From positions 310,001-374,000 of the forward strand of contig JAIBBN010000002.1 in the NCBI GenBank assembly GCA_019694655.1: a stretch of DNA of 64,000 nucleotides. The letters run 5' to 3'. Positions 27,341-34,893 of the stretch are shown one piece after another; positions within the stretch are counted from its first letter, which is position 1, and the number at the start of each line of letters is the position of its first letter. Under the pieces are notes generated by a model. The model was not told the origin of the DNA. It did not search any database and saw only the letters and a list, made by a program, of their open reading frames with translations. This DNA is from Leptospirales bacterium (GTDB lineage Bacteria; Spirochaetota; Leptospiria; Leptospirales; Leptonemataceae). The translations under genes and the position numbers were made by a program.

Positions 27341-28192
27341 CGATAGTACCGCGCGCCATCCGCAACGTAAAGCAACGCCGGATTCGGCGCGCTCCTGCTG
27401 TTCTTCGACTTGTATGTTCTCGTCGGCAAAGCCAGCCTGCGCGCATAGATTTCGAAAACGCGACTCGTCCATTTCGGCGGCATGCAGCGACAACAGCGCC
27501 CGTCCGTTGGCATGCAGCAGCGCCCGGCAAATCTTGAGCAACGGGATCAAATCGCGCTCAAGTTTCCAGATCGCTCCGCCTGCGGCGCGGCCAAAGGCCG
27601 GCGGGTCGAGCGCTATGTAGTGGTAGCGCCGATTGCGCTTCAATTCGCGCGCTGCAAAGGCCATTGCATCATCGACGATGTAGCGAATTCGGTCCTCGGC
27701 AACGCCATTCAGCTGTGCATTGCGCCGCGCTCGATGTACAGCGCTTGATGAGGCATCAAGGTGAACGACGCGACAACCGCGCCTGGCTGCGGCGCAGCTG
27801 AGCATCCCGGTATAAGCAAAAAGATTGAGCAGAATGCAGTCAGCGCCAGAAGTTTGATTGGAAATCAGCTCGTCGTCCATCCAGCGCCAGAGTGGAGCAT
27901 GGTCGGCAAAAAATCCAAGCTGTCCGCCCTGCAACAGAGTCGCTTCGCAAATGAGGTCTTCCGGCAGCCGCGCCAACCAGGCTTCTTCCGGGCGCCCGGC
28001 TGATTCAGGTCCGCGTTCCCGAAGCCAGATCTTTCGTTCGGCGCTGTAGAAATAGTTTGCGTTTGACCAGGATTCAACCGCAGCTGCGGGGCCCCGGGCG
28101 GCCCCCGAGGGACGGTCGATCAGTAGCTCGCCAAGACGGTCCAGGCGCCGGCCGTTGCCGGCGTCCGCCAGCGACCAGCGAAGCACATTCAA
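27329..28192 (-). CDS. Class I SAM-dependent methyltransferase (RlmI/RlmK-like)
   Basis: A 287-residue protein of the COG1092-like group, many of which methylate rRNA cytosines. The SAM-binding motif I is LLNLFAYTGMLSCAAARRG, then VVHLDASSSAVHRARRNAQLNG (in part) and the catalytic-type motif IALDPPAFGRAAGG. The enzyme lacks an obvious PUA domain at the N-terminus, so the substrate is uncertain. It is the last gene of the minus-strand run that begins with ispH, overlapping the glutaredoxin-like gene before it by 4 bases. Its 3' end overlaps the convergent ATP-grasp gene by 12 bases. Confidence 0.8.
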   Translation of the reverse strand: MNVLRWSLADAGNGRRLDRLGELLIDRPSGAARGPAAAVESWSNANYFYSAERKIWLRERGPESAGRPEEAWLARLPEDLICEATLLQGGQLGFFADHAPLWRWMDDELISNQTSGADCILLNLFAYTGMLSCAAARRGCRVVHLDASSSAVHRARRNAQLNGVAEDRIRYIVDDAMAFAARELKRNRRYHYIALDPPAFGRAAGGAIWKLERDLIPLLKICRALLHANGRALLSLHAAEMDESRFRNLCAQAGFADENIQVEEQQERAESGVALRCGWRAVLSLTC

Positions 28193-28449
28193 GCCTGGGG
28201 AGCGCCAGCCGCAAAGCGCGTCTGAAGGTAAGAGACGATATCGTCCGATTCGTACATGCGCAGATCGCCATCCGTCAAAAACGGCACCTGACTCATACCG
28301 CCCAGTTGAATCACCTCGTCTCGCCCGGGCGTACCCCGACTGGCCTCCACCAGTTCATAGTCGCGGCCCTTCTGCATACCCAGACGATCGCAGGCCTGTC
28401 GCACGCGCTGGCAGTAAGGACAGGAGGCAAACTGATAGATGCGGATCAT
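28189..28449 (-). CDS. Dithiol glutaredoxin / GST N-terminal-like protein
   Basis: An 86-residue thioredoxin-fold protein. The active site is CPYC (residues 10-13) in FASCPYCQRVRQACD, the classic dithiol glutaredoxin site. The cis-proline loop is SQVPFLTDGDLRMYESDDIV. The YESDDI ending is typical of the glutathione-S-transferase N-terminal domain, so this may act as glutaredoxin with GST-like glutathione binding. It is preceded by the monothiol glutaredoxin gene (7-base gap) and overlaps the methyltransferase gene by 4 bases. Confidence 0.85.
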   Translation of the reverse strand: MIRIYQFASCPYCQRVRQACDRLGMQKGRDYELVEASRGTPGRDEVIQLGGMSQVPFLTDGDLRMYESDDIVSYLQTRFAAGAPQA

Positions 28450-28456
28450 GGTTCAG

Positions 28457-28768
28457 CTACCCGCTGATCTTCTTTTGCAACTCGCCTGATTGAGCCATCT
28501 GCACCACGATGTCATGCCCGCCAATGAACTCGCCATCAATATAGAGCTGAGGGATGGTAGGCCAGTTGGCGTATTCCTTGATTCCCTGGCGAATGCCCTC
28601 GTCCGCCAGAACGTTGCAGGATCCGTATTCGGCGCCCAGGCGGTTCAGAACTTGAACAACGCCAGCCGAAAAGCCGCACATCGGCTGCTGCGGCGTTCCC
28701 TTCATGAATAGGAATACTTTTTTGCTTTTGATCGATTCTTCGATGCGATCCTTCATTGCCTGTTCCAT
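28457..28768 (-). CDS. grxD: Monothiol glutaredoxin (Grx4/GrxD type)
   Basis: CGFS-type glutaredoxins bind a 2Fe-2S cluster with glutathione and deliver it to target proteins, often together with BolA. The 103-residue protein has KGTPQQPMCGFSAGVVQVLN with the CGFS site, then NWPTIPQLYIDGEFIGGHDIV, the cis-Pro and glutathione-binding loops. ATG 28768 is preceded by GGGAGA at good spacing, so upstream in-frame codons are excluded. A BolA gene lies 35 bases upstream, the pairing seen in many genomes. Confidence 0.93.
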   Translation of the reverse strand: MEQAMKDRIEESIKSKKVFLFMKGTPQQPMCGFSAGVVQVLNRLGAEYGSCNVLADEGIRQGIKEYANWPTIPQLYIDGEFIGGHDIVVQMAQSGELQKKISG

Positions 28769-28803
28769 TTCAATCTCCCTGCCCTCAAATAATGTGCTTC
28801 TGT

Positions 28804-29028
28804 TCAATCGGCGCGCGTTTCCAGCGCCAGGGCGTGCAATTCTCCCTTTAGTTCCTCGCGCAAGAGCTCATATACCATGCGGTGTTGCTCTAGCAGAGGG
28901 CGGCCAGAAAATCCGGCAAAGCGAACCACCGCCTTCAGATGGACGCCATCGCGCATTGGGTCCTGAATCTCAACGCGCGCCCCGGGAAGTCCCTGTTCAA
29001 TTCTGCTTTGCAACTCGCTGATTGTCAT
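28804..29028 (-). CDS. BolA family protein (IbaG/BolA2-like)
   Basis: A 74-residue member of the BolA fold. Conserved features include VEIQDPMRDGVHLKAVVRFAGF (in part) and the terminal block LLEQHRMVYELLREELKGELHALALETRA, quoted here by key parts, with the HR-x-VY and HAL pattern of the family. BolA proteins of this short type associate with CGFS glutaredoxins and sit on a shared 2Fe-2S cluster. The monothiol glutaredoxin gene immediately downstream makes that partnership likely. Confidence 0.9.
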   Translation of the reverse strand: MTISELQSRIEQGLPGARVEIQDPMRDGVHLKAVVRFAGFSGRPLLEQHRMVYELLREELKGELHALALETRAD

Positions 29029-29082
29029 GACGCCTCAACCATCGCCGGGTAACGCGGCCGCCGGTCCAGAAACAAAAAAAGA

Positions 29083-29352
29083 TCAGCTCGCGGCAAGATC
29101 CAGCGAAAGGGCATGCAGTCCGTCCTGAAATTCTGCCGCCAGGGCCTGATTGACGCGACGGTGCTGTTCGATCAGGCTGAGTCCAGCAAGGCTCGCAGCG
29201 CGCATCCGAATGTGGAAATGGGTCTCGCCGCCTGGCCGGGCGCCGGCATGGCCAGCGTGTCGGTCGCTGAGGTCGTCTATGAGCAGTTCCAGGGGCTCAA
29301 ACTGTCGCGTCAGTAGCTGTTGCATCCGTTCCCGGCGCTGGTTCATTGCCAT
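29083..29352 (-). CDS. bolA: Second BolA family protein (BolA1 type)
   Basis: An 89-residue BolA homologue of the longer class. DLSDRHAGHAGARPGGETHF is the characteristic loop of this class, and SLIEQHRRVNQALAAEF and GLHALSLDL complete the fold. ATG 29352 or 29346 fits the family start. The first 56 bases overlap the 3' end of truD in another frame, an unusually long same-strand overlap. Two BolA genes in tandem before a glutaredoxin pair suggest two different holdase or cluster-transfer complexes sharing one Grx. Confidence 0.88.
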   Translation of the reverse strand: MAMNQRRERMQQLLTRQFEPLELLIDDLSDRHAGHAGARPGGETHFHIRMRAASLAGLSLIEQHRRVNQALAAEFQDGLHALSLDLAAS

Positions 29353-30406
29353 GCTGTAGCTCCGACAGCAGTACGGTGGCATAGCATCCGGGCGGCAACT
29401 CAAACTGCATTTCCAGCCGATGAAGGTCGTTTGGCGCGGCATGCCACTGCAGGGCCGCAATCGGCATGATCGCCGGTCTTCGACTGCCTGGCAGCTCGCT
29501 TCGGTCGAAGTCGCGAAAACCGAGACCCGCCGAATCGAGGACCGCCTTTTCCATTTGCGCCGGCCGGCCCTCAGCGGCAGGCATCTTCTGGCCAAAGATT
29601 GGGCCACACAGATCTATCTCGCCGCGCAGGCGTCGCTGGTTTTCCAATTCGGGGTCCTGGACGACAAAGATCCCGCCGCTCTGGCGCTTGCGCGCAACGT
29701 CGCCTGCGAGCAGTTGAGGATAGCAAAGCATTTGCAGGCGACTTGCCAGCCAGCGGTTGAACAGGTCTGATTGCAGAGCGGAGAGCATGAAACGACGCAT
29801 CCAGCCGCGCGCTTTCTGACGCCCTTGAAGAATGGCCAATCCGCGCCCAGCGTTGTCGCCTTCGGCGCCAAAGCGCTGCTCTCCAAAGTAGTTGGGCGTC
29901 CCGACGCTGTCGAGAAAGGCCAGCTTGGCCTGCAGACGCGGCATCCATTGCGGATGCAGCTCGCGCAATTGCAGACGGAACCGATTTCCACGCAGGTGAC
30001 CGACACGCAGTTTGTTGCGGTGGCGATTGGCGGCAAGCACCTGTAGCGACGGCAATCTGGCTGCGATTCGATCAACAACGGACTGCAGCGCTACGCGCGG
30101 CATGTGCAAGGAGAATGTCTGCTCGCTCAGTGCGCGCCTGTCTTTCAATCCAGCATAGCCGATGGATGCTTCGGAAATGCTCAGCTCGCGAGCCAGCATC
30201 CCGACCAGCTCTCGAGTATTGAGCAGGCGACGACGCAAGCGCAGGTAGATATGCTCGCCCTCGCCACAGGCGTCATATAGCGGCAGTTCCTCGACTACGA
30301 AGTCCTCTGGATGCGCTTTGAACTGTCCGCCAATGCCTGGCAGGTTGGCGCTGACCAGCGGCAACACCCGCTGCGTCGCGAAGTCGCCAGCCAGACTATC
30401 ATTCAT
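29297..30406 (-). CDS. truD: tRNA pseudouridine(13) synthase
   Basis: Makes pseudouridine 13 in tRNA-Glu. The 369-residue protein has the TruD motif GYAGLKDRRALSEQ with the catalytic Asp, and an N-terminal GGQFKAHPEDFVVEELPLYD. HRNKLRVGHLRGNRF and PNYFGEQRFGAEGDN are also strongly conserved. The C-terminal 25 residues (Ala/Thr-rich) run into the bolA gene and may not be functional. ATG 30406 overlaps the gmhB stop by 8 bases. Confidence 0.94.
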   Translation of the reverse strand: MNDSLAGDFATQRVLPLVSANLPGIGGQFKAHPEDFVVEELPLYDACGEGEHIYLRLRRRLLNTRELVGMLARELSISEASIGYAGLKDRRALSEQTFSLHMPRVALQSVVDRIAARLPSLQVLAANRHRNKLRVGHLRGNRFRLQLRELHPQWMPRLQAKLAFLDSVGTPNYFGEQRFGAEGDNAGRGLAILQGRQKARGWMRRFMLSALQSDLFNRWLASRLQMLCYPQLLAGDVARKRQSGGIFVVQDPELENQRRLRGEIDLCGPIFGQKMPAAEGRPAQMEKAVLDSAGLGFRDFDRSELPGSRRPAIMPIAALQWHAAPNDLHRLEMQFELPPGCYATVLLSELQHGNEPAPGTDATATDATV

Positions 30407-30950
30407 TTTCCTGTAGCACTTGCCGGCAGGCGGCGTCAAGATCGTCGAAGATTCCAGCGGCCAGCCGGGCGCCGCCGGTCGCCTCCAGCTCCGCGCCGTT
30501 GCCGCTGCGAACCAGCAGCGCTCGAATCCCGGCCGCCTGCGCCGCCTCGAGGTCCCGCAAGCTATCGCCAATCATTACCGCCGCCTGTGGCGTAACTTCA
30601 GCGCGCATTAGCAACTCCAGCAGCATTCCCGGCGCTGGCTTGCGACACTGGCACTGATCTTCAGGACGGTGGGGACAGATCATGATCCAATCAATCTTGC
30701 CGCCTGCAGCATGGGCCTCGCTACGGAGTTTGGCGTGCATCTTCTCAACTTCTGCTGCCGTGGTCCGACCGCGCCCGATGGCTGCCTGGTTTGTAGCGAC
30801 GGCAACCAGAATACCGCTCTGACTCAAGGCGGCGATTGCTGTGGCCGCGCCAGGCAGCAGTTCAAACTCCTCCAGCTTCAGGATTGCATTCGGGCTGTCG
30901 AGATTGATCGTTCCGTCGCGATCCAATATCGCCAGGCGCACCGGTTTCAC
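30399..30950 (-). CDS. gmhB: D-glycero-D-manno-heptose 1,7-bisphosphate 7-phosphatase
   Basis: HAD-superfamily phosphatase of the ADP-heptose pathway for LPS core, acting in the cytoplasm. The 183-residue protein has the nucleophile motif ILDRDGTIN, VATNQAAIGRG (motif II), CRKPAPGM and the metal motif MIGDSLRDLEAA. A zinc loop is visible as CPH-x6-CQC (CPHRPEDQCQC), typical of GmhB and of histidinol-phosphatase HisB-N. With no his genes near, GmhB is preferred. Presence of GmhB argues for a diderm with LPS. It overlaps the ABC permease by 4 bases upstream and truD by 8 bases downstream. Confidence 0.87.
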   Translation of the reverse strand: MKPVRLAILDRDGTINLDSPNAILKLEEFELLPGAATAIAALSQSGILVAVATNQAAIGRGRTTAAEVEKMHAKLRSEAHAAGGKIDWIMICPHRPEDQCQCRKPAPGMLLELLMRAEVTPQAAVMIGDSLRDLEAAQAAGIRALLVRSGNGAELEATGGARLAAGIFDDLDAACRQVLQENE

Positions 30951-31720
30951 TGCCGCAAACCCCGTCCAACCTTAAGCAAGCGAACATTGATGAGGAAAAG
31001 CAGAGCCGCCGCTGCTGCAGCGGTCAGATAAGCCAGCTCTGGCGCGATGTCGCTATGGCCGGTCAATCCAAAGCGAAAGGCGTTGACCAGATACAAAATG
31101 GGGTTTGCCAGCGCCAGGCCGCGCCAGAAGGGCGAGAGCATATCGGCCGAGAAGAAGACGCCGCCCAGATAAGTGAGCGGCGTGAGGATAAAGGTTGGAA
31201 TCAAGCTGATATCATCGAATTTCCGCGCGTAGCAGGCGTTCAAAAAGCCGCCCAGTGAAAAAACAAAGGAAGCCAGTATGCAGGAGCTCAGCGCAGATAG
31301 CGGGTGCGGCGCCGACATCGGCTGAAAGATTGCCGCAATCAACAATACTACCCCGCCCACCATCAACGAGCGAACTACGCCGCCCAGGGAGTAGCCCAGA
31401 ACGATGATCCAGTTCGGCGTGGGCGATACCAGCAGCTCCTCGATGTTTCGTTGAAAGCGCGCGCTGAAAAAGGAAGACGAAACATTGGCATAGGCGTTGG
31501 TGATAACCGCCATCAGGATCAGGCCAGGCGCAATGAATCGCAGGTAGGTCATGCCCTGTACGTCGCCCACCCTGGATCCAATCAAGCGCCCAAATATCAA
31601 GAAATAGAGGGCCATGGTTATGGCCGGCGGAACAAGAGTCTGGATCCAGATGCGCAAAATTCGAACAATTTCGCGACGGACAATGGTGCTGAGCGCCACC
31701 AGCATTTGACGGCTATTCAT
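30947..31720 (-). CDS. ABC-2 type transporter permease
   Basis: A 257-residue membrane protein with six hydrophobic segments (starting near residues 25, 60, 115, 145, 180 and 230), the ABC-2 topology shared by DrrB, NodJ and YadH. The amphipathic opening (TIVRREIVRILRIWIQTL) and the QPMSAP/EELLVSPTPNWIIVLGY loop are family features. It forms an exporter with the ATPase encoded just upstream, which it overlaps by 4 bases. The exported substrate is unknown. The gmhB neighbour allows, but does not prove, a cell-envelope glycolipid role. Confidence 0.88.
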   Translation of the reverse strand: MNSRQMLVALSTIVRREIVRILRIWIQTLVPPAITMALYFLIFGRLIGSRVGDVQGMTYLRFIAPGLILMAVITNAYANVSSSFFSARFQRNIEELLVSPTPNWIIVLGYSLGGVVRSLMVGGVVLLIAAIFQPMSAPHPLSALSSCILASFVFSLGGFLNACYARKFDDISLIPTFILTPLTYLGGVFFSADMLSPFWRGLALANPILYLVNAFRFGLTGHSDIAPELAYLTAAAAAALLFLINVRLLKVGRGLRQ

Positions 31721-32652
31721 AGCCCGACTGCCTCCGTGCGGGCGGTCAGTCGAACAAACAACTCTTCCAATCGATTGACCTTGTTACGCATACTGACGAC
31801 GCGAATTCCTTCCTTGCTCAATCCTTCAAAAAGATCGTTCAGGCTGCGCCCCCGCGGCGCTTCAGCTTCCAACATACCTTCGGCAGTGCGACGCAACTGA
31901 AAGCCCTCGATGTTCGGAACTGCTCCGATGCTTTCGGCCAGATCCAGTACAAAGGTCTCAGAGTTCATCGTCTGGATTAGGTCGCGCACAGCGCTTTGAG
32001 CGACTATGGCGCCATGGTCTATGATTGCGACATTGCGACAGAGCTGTTCGGCCTCTTCCAGATAGTGAGTGGTCAGAATAATGGCGACGCCGCCGGCATT
32101 CAATTCCGTAAGAAATTCCCACATCGAGCGCCGCAATTCCACATCGACGCCGGCAGTTGGCTCGTCCAACACCAGCAGCCGAGGCTGGTGGACCAGCGCC
32201 CTGGCAATCAACAGTCGCCGCTTCATTCCGCCGCTCAACTGGCCGGCCGGAGTTTGGCGCTTATCCCAGAGCGACAGACGGCGCAAGAGCGATTCGGTTT
32301 GCACCTGAGCGACGCGCCGCGGGATGCCATAGAAGCCCGCCTGGGTGGTTACGATTTGTTCCACGGATTCAAAGATGTTGAAGTTGAATTCCTGGGGGAC
32401 AACGCCAAGGCCCATACGCGCCTGCGACCAGTCTCTTTCAATATCATGACCGAAGATGCTGGCTCGCCCGCCCGAAGGGCGCACCAGCGAAGAAATGATG
32501 CCGATGATGGTGGTCTTGCCGGCGCCATTGGGTCCAAGCAGTCCAAAGAAATCGCCGGCGCGAACCTCCAGATCCAGGTTGCGCAGCGCCTCGACGCCGT
32601 TGGCGTAGGTCTTCTTCAATCCGCTGATGGCCAATGCCGTTTCTTGCTTCAC
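31717..32652 (-). CDS. ABC-2 type transporter ATP-binding protein
   Basis: A 311-residue ATPase of the DrrA/NodI/CcmA group. It carries Walker A GLLGPNGAGKTT, the Q-loop VVPQEFNFNIFES, the signature LSGGMKRRLLIARALVHQ, Walker B LLVLDEPTAGVD and the switch His in LTTHYLEEAEQLC. A C-terminal extension of about 90 residues follows, as in drug and polysaccharide exporters. The ATG overlaps the ispH stop by 4 bases and the stop overlaps the permease start, so three genes are coupled. Confidence 0.93.
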   Translation of the reverse strand: MKQETALAISGLKKTYANGVEALRNLDLEVRAGDFFGLLGPNGAGKTTIIGIISSLVRPSGGRASIFGHDIERDWSQARMGLGVVPQEFNFNIFESVEQIVTTQAGFYGIPRRVAQVQTESLLRRLSLWDKRQTPAGQLSGGMKRRLLIARALVHQPRLLVLDEPTAGVDVELRRSMWEFLTELNAGGVAIILTTHYLEEAEQLCRNVAIIDHGAIVAQSAVRDLIQTMNSETFVLDLAESIGAVPNIEGFQLRRTAEGMLEAEAPRGRSLNDLFEGLSKEGIRVVSMRNKVNRLEELFVRLTARTEAVGL

Positions 32653-33902
32653 TTTTCCTGATCCTGCTTGGCAATCAGTTCGCGAAAGGGGGCCAGGGCC
32701 TGGTCCAATCGATTTTCGATGCCCAGATGCTGGCAGAGTCGAAACAAAACATCATCGACCATTGCATCAGGACAGCTGGCCCCTGCCGTCAGCAGGATTT
32801 CCAGCGGGCGATTCGGCGGGATCCATGATTCGCTTTCGGTCAGGCTGCCGGAATGCATATCAAGGTGCCGGATTCGATGATCGCTCAAAATTTCGTCAGC
32901 ATCCTTTATGTAGTATGTGGGATAGCGTTGTTCCAGCAGTTCCACCAGATGGGAGGTATTGGAAGAATTGTAGCCTCCCACCACTATCGCAAGATGTCCG
33001 CCAGCCTCAATCAGGCCTTTCGTTGCTGTCTGGTTTTCTTCGGTGGCATAGCATAGTGTATCGCGCGTGTCGGCGAAACGTTCGCCAAGCGCAGCCTCGC
33101 CGTAGCGCTGCGCGATGGCGCTGCGCAATTCGTCGGCGATGGACTGGGTTTCGCTGGCCAGCATAGTGGTTTGGTTGACCACGCCAATTTTTCCAAGGTC
33201 TCGCTCTGCTACGAAGCCGTCCGATACGCGAGGATTGAAATCCCGACCAAAATCGGTCCAGGGGCGATCGCCCCGCAAAAATTCAGCAAGCAGGCGCGCT
33301 TCTTTCAGATCGCGAATCACCAGGGAAGGCGCTGCCAGTCGGGCATGGGAGAAGGTTGCTCGCGTCTCTTCGTGGTCGGGTCGGCCATGAATGATCACGG
33401 TATAGCCCTGCTCGCCCAGCAACTGCGATCGATTCCAGACTTTCTCCACAAAGGGGCAAGTAGTATTGTATTTCTGCGTGTCGATGCCGCGATCGCGCAT
33501 CTCGTTCATGAGTTCCACAGGCGCGCCAAAAGCTGGGACGATGACTACATCCCCCGCTTGCAACCCGGACAATGGAATCAACGGCGCTCCATCAGTCCGG
33601 CATAGAAATTGAATGCCACGCCGCTGCAGGTCGCCATTGACCGCCGGATTGTGGATCATCTCGCTGAGCAAATATACGTTCTTGCCTTCGTTTTCGGCCA
33701 GTGCTCGATAAGCGATCTCGATTGCATTTTCCACTCCGTAGCAAAAGCCAAAATGCCGGGCCAGCTTGAATCGCAGCGAGCCCAGGTCCAGGATGGTGGG
33801 ACTGAGATCTTTCTTATATCGATCCTGCTTGCGCCGCGCCGTCTTCAGAATGGAAATGACTGGCGAGCGGTAGAAGGCCGGTATTTCGAATTGCCTGGCC
33901 AT
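32649..33902 (-). CDS. ispH: 4-hydroxy-3-methylbut-2-enyl diphosphate reductase, plant/cyanobacterial type
   Basis: Fe-S enzyme of the last MEP-pathway step, giving IPP and DMAPP. The 417-residue length and N-terminal extension match the plant/cyanobacterial form, about 100 residues longer than E. coli IspH. Cluster cysteines appear in FGFCYGVENAIEIAY, NTTCPFVEKVW and TAGASCPDAMV. VNQTTMLASET, YATEENQTA and GGYNSSNTSHLVEL are also as in that clade. ATG 33902 fits (MARQFEIPAFYRSP). Longer in-frame codons upstream overlap a divergent gene. It heads the ten-gene minus-strand run. The iron-sulfur assembly genes further along could serve it. Confidence 0.94.
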   Translation of the reverse strand: MARQFEIPAFYRSPVISILKTARRKQDRYKKDLSPTILDLGSLRFKLARHFGFCYGVENAIEIAYRALAENEGKNVYLLSEMIHNPAVNGDLQRRGIQFLCRTDGAPLIPLSGLQAGDVVIVPAFGAPVELMNEMRDRGIDTQKYNTTCPFVEKVWNRSQLLGEQGYTVIIHGRPDHEETRATFSHARLAAPSLVIRDLKEARLLAEFLRGDRPWTDFGRDFNPRVSDGFVAERDLGKIGVVNQTTMLASETQSIADELRSAIAQRYGEAALGERFADTRDTLCYATEENQTATKGLIEAGGHLAIVVGGYNSSNTSHLVELLEQRYPTYYIKDADEILSDHRIRHLDMHSGSLTESESWIPPNRPLEILLTAGASCPDAMVDDVLFRLCQHLGIENRLDQALAPFRELIAKQDQEK

Positions 33903-33948
33903 AGTGCGATTCCCGGGCAGGCTCATGTGCTGCCAACAGGAAATCAGA

Positions 33949-34236
33949 ATGACCGAGTCGGGCTCACAACATCCCATTGCTCCCGGGCGGGCGCTGCAAC
34001 GCCTCGCAGGCAGACTCGCGACCGCAGCCTTGATTGCCGTCAGCTCCTCGGGCTGCTTGATGGTAAAACGGGGCCTTCGCGACTCAGAGTCGCTGCTGCT
34101 GGGCCTGTTTGGCTTTGCCATGTTGTATGCCGGTTTGCGCTTCTTGATGGCTCGCTTTGGCAAGAGTCAGACGGAGCCGGCCTGGCTGCGGGCCATCGGC
34201 GGAGTTGTTGCCGGCGTTTTGATTTTTCTCGCCTGA
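33949..34236 (+). CDS. Small membrane protein of unknown function
   Basis: A 95-residue protein. ATG 33949 is preceded by AGGAA. Two hydrophobic segments lie at about residues 24-38 (ATAALIAVSSSGCLM) and 75-94 (IGGVVAGVLIFLA), with a third moderately hydrophobic stretch around 52-65. The SSGC near residue 35 could be a lipobox, but the preceding segment is short. The gene is divergent from ispH, with 46 bases between starts. No relatives are recognised. Confidence 0.55.
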   Translation: MTESGSQHPIAPGRALQRLAGRLATAALIAVSSSGCLMVKRGLRDSESLLLGLFGFAMLYAGLRFLMARFGKSQTEPAWLRAIGGVVAGVLIFLA

Positions 34237-34275
34237 GCGTCCGTTGTTCTGCATCCTGTTGTCTGGAGATCTGGC

Positions 34276-34878
34276 TTGAAGCTCTTTTATCATCCCAACT
34301 CGACTTACAGTCGCCGCGTGCGCATCGCCGCCCTCGAGAAGTCCATCGAGCTTGAACTGGAAAACGTACGCATGGAACGCCTGGCGCATCGACGCAAGGA
34401 GTATCTGGCCTTGAATCCGATGGGTCGTGTGCCATGTTTGCAGGATGGCGATCTGGCGCTCTACGAGTCGCTGGCCATTCTCGAATATCTCGAAGAATTG
34501 CAGCCGCAACCGCCGCTGATGCCCTCGGGAGCTGCAGCCCGAGCGCGAGTCAGAATGTACATGCAGCTATCCAACGTCGATTTTGGCATTCCTGGTTCGA
34601 CAATTTACTTTCCTCGTCGCTTTCTGCCTGAATCGCGCTGGCCGCATGAGGCGATGAAGAAGGCCGCCGAGCATCTGGAGCGCCATCTGGCAGCGCTGGC
34701 CAAAGACCTGCAGGGACGCGCCTACCTTTGCGATGAATACAGCCTGGCCGATGTCAGCTATGCTCCCTTTCTGGAGTTTCGCTCGCTTTTGGGCCTCGAA
34801 ATTCCGCCGGCTGTCGAGGACTGGTCGCGACGGCTGCTGGAGCGGCCAGCAATGCTGGAAACCAGGCCGCCAGCGTGA
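34276..34878 (+). CDS. Glutathione S-transferase family protein
   Basis: A 200-residue two-domain GST. The thioredoxin-like N-terminal domain opens MKLFYHPNSTYSRRVRIAALE with Ser as probable catalytic residue. LNPMGRVPCLQDGDLALYESLAILEYLEE (in part) is the cis-Pro and glutathione-binding Glu-Ser block. The helical domain has LCDEYSLADVSYAPFL, the usual N-capping motif. The start is TTG at 34276, supported by GGAG (34264-34267) eight bases upstream. The substrate is unknown. A glutathione-making organism, as the gshA region implies, is a natural host. Confidence 0.9.
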   Translation: MKLFYHPNSTYSRRVRIAALEKSIELELENVRMERLAHRRKEYLALNPMGRVPCLQDGDLALYESLAILEYLEELQPQPPLMPSGAAARARVRMYMQLSNVDFGIPGSTIYFPRRFLPESRWPHEAMKKAAEHLERHLAALAKDLQGRAYLCDEYSLADVSYAPFLEFRSLLGLEIPPAVEDWSRRLLERPAMLETRPPA

Positions 34879-34893
34879 TCCAGCGCGCGGCGA

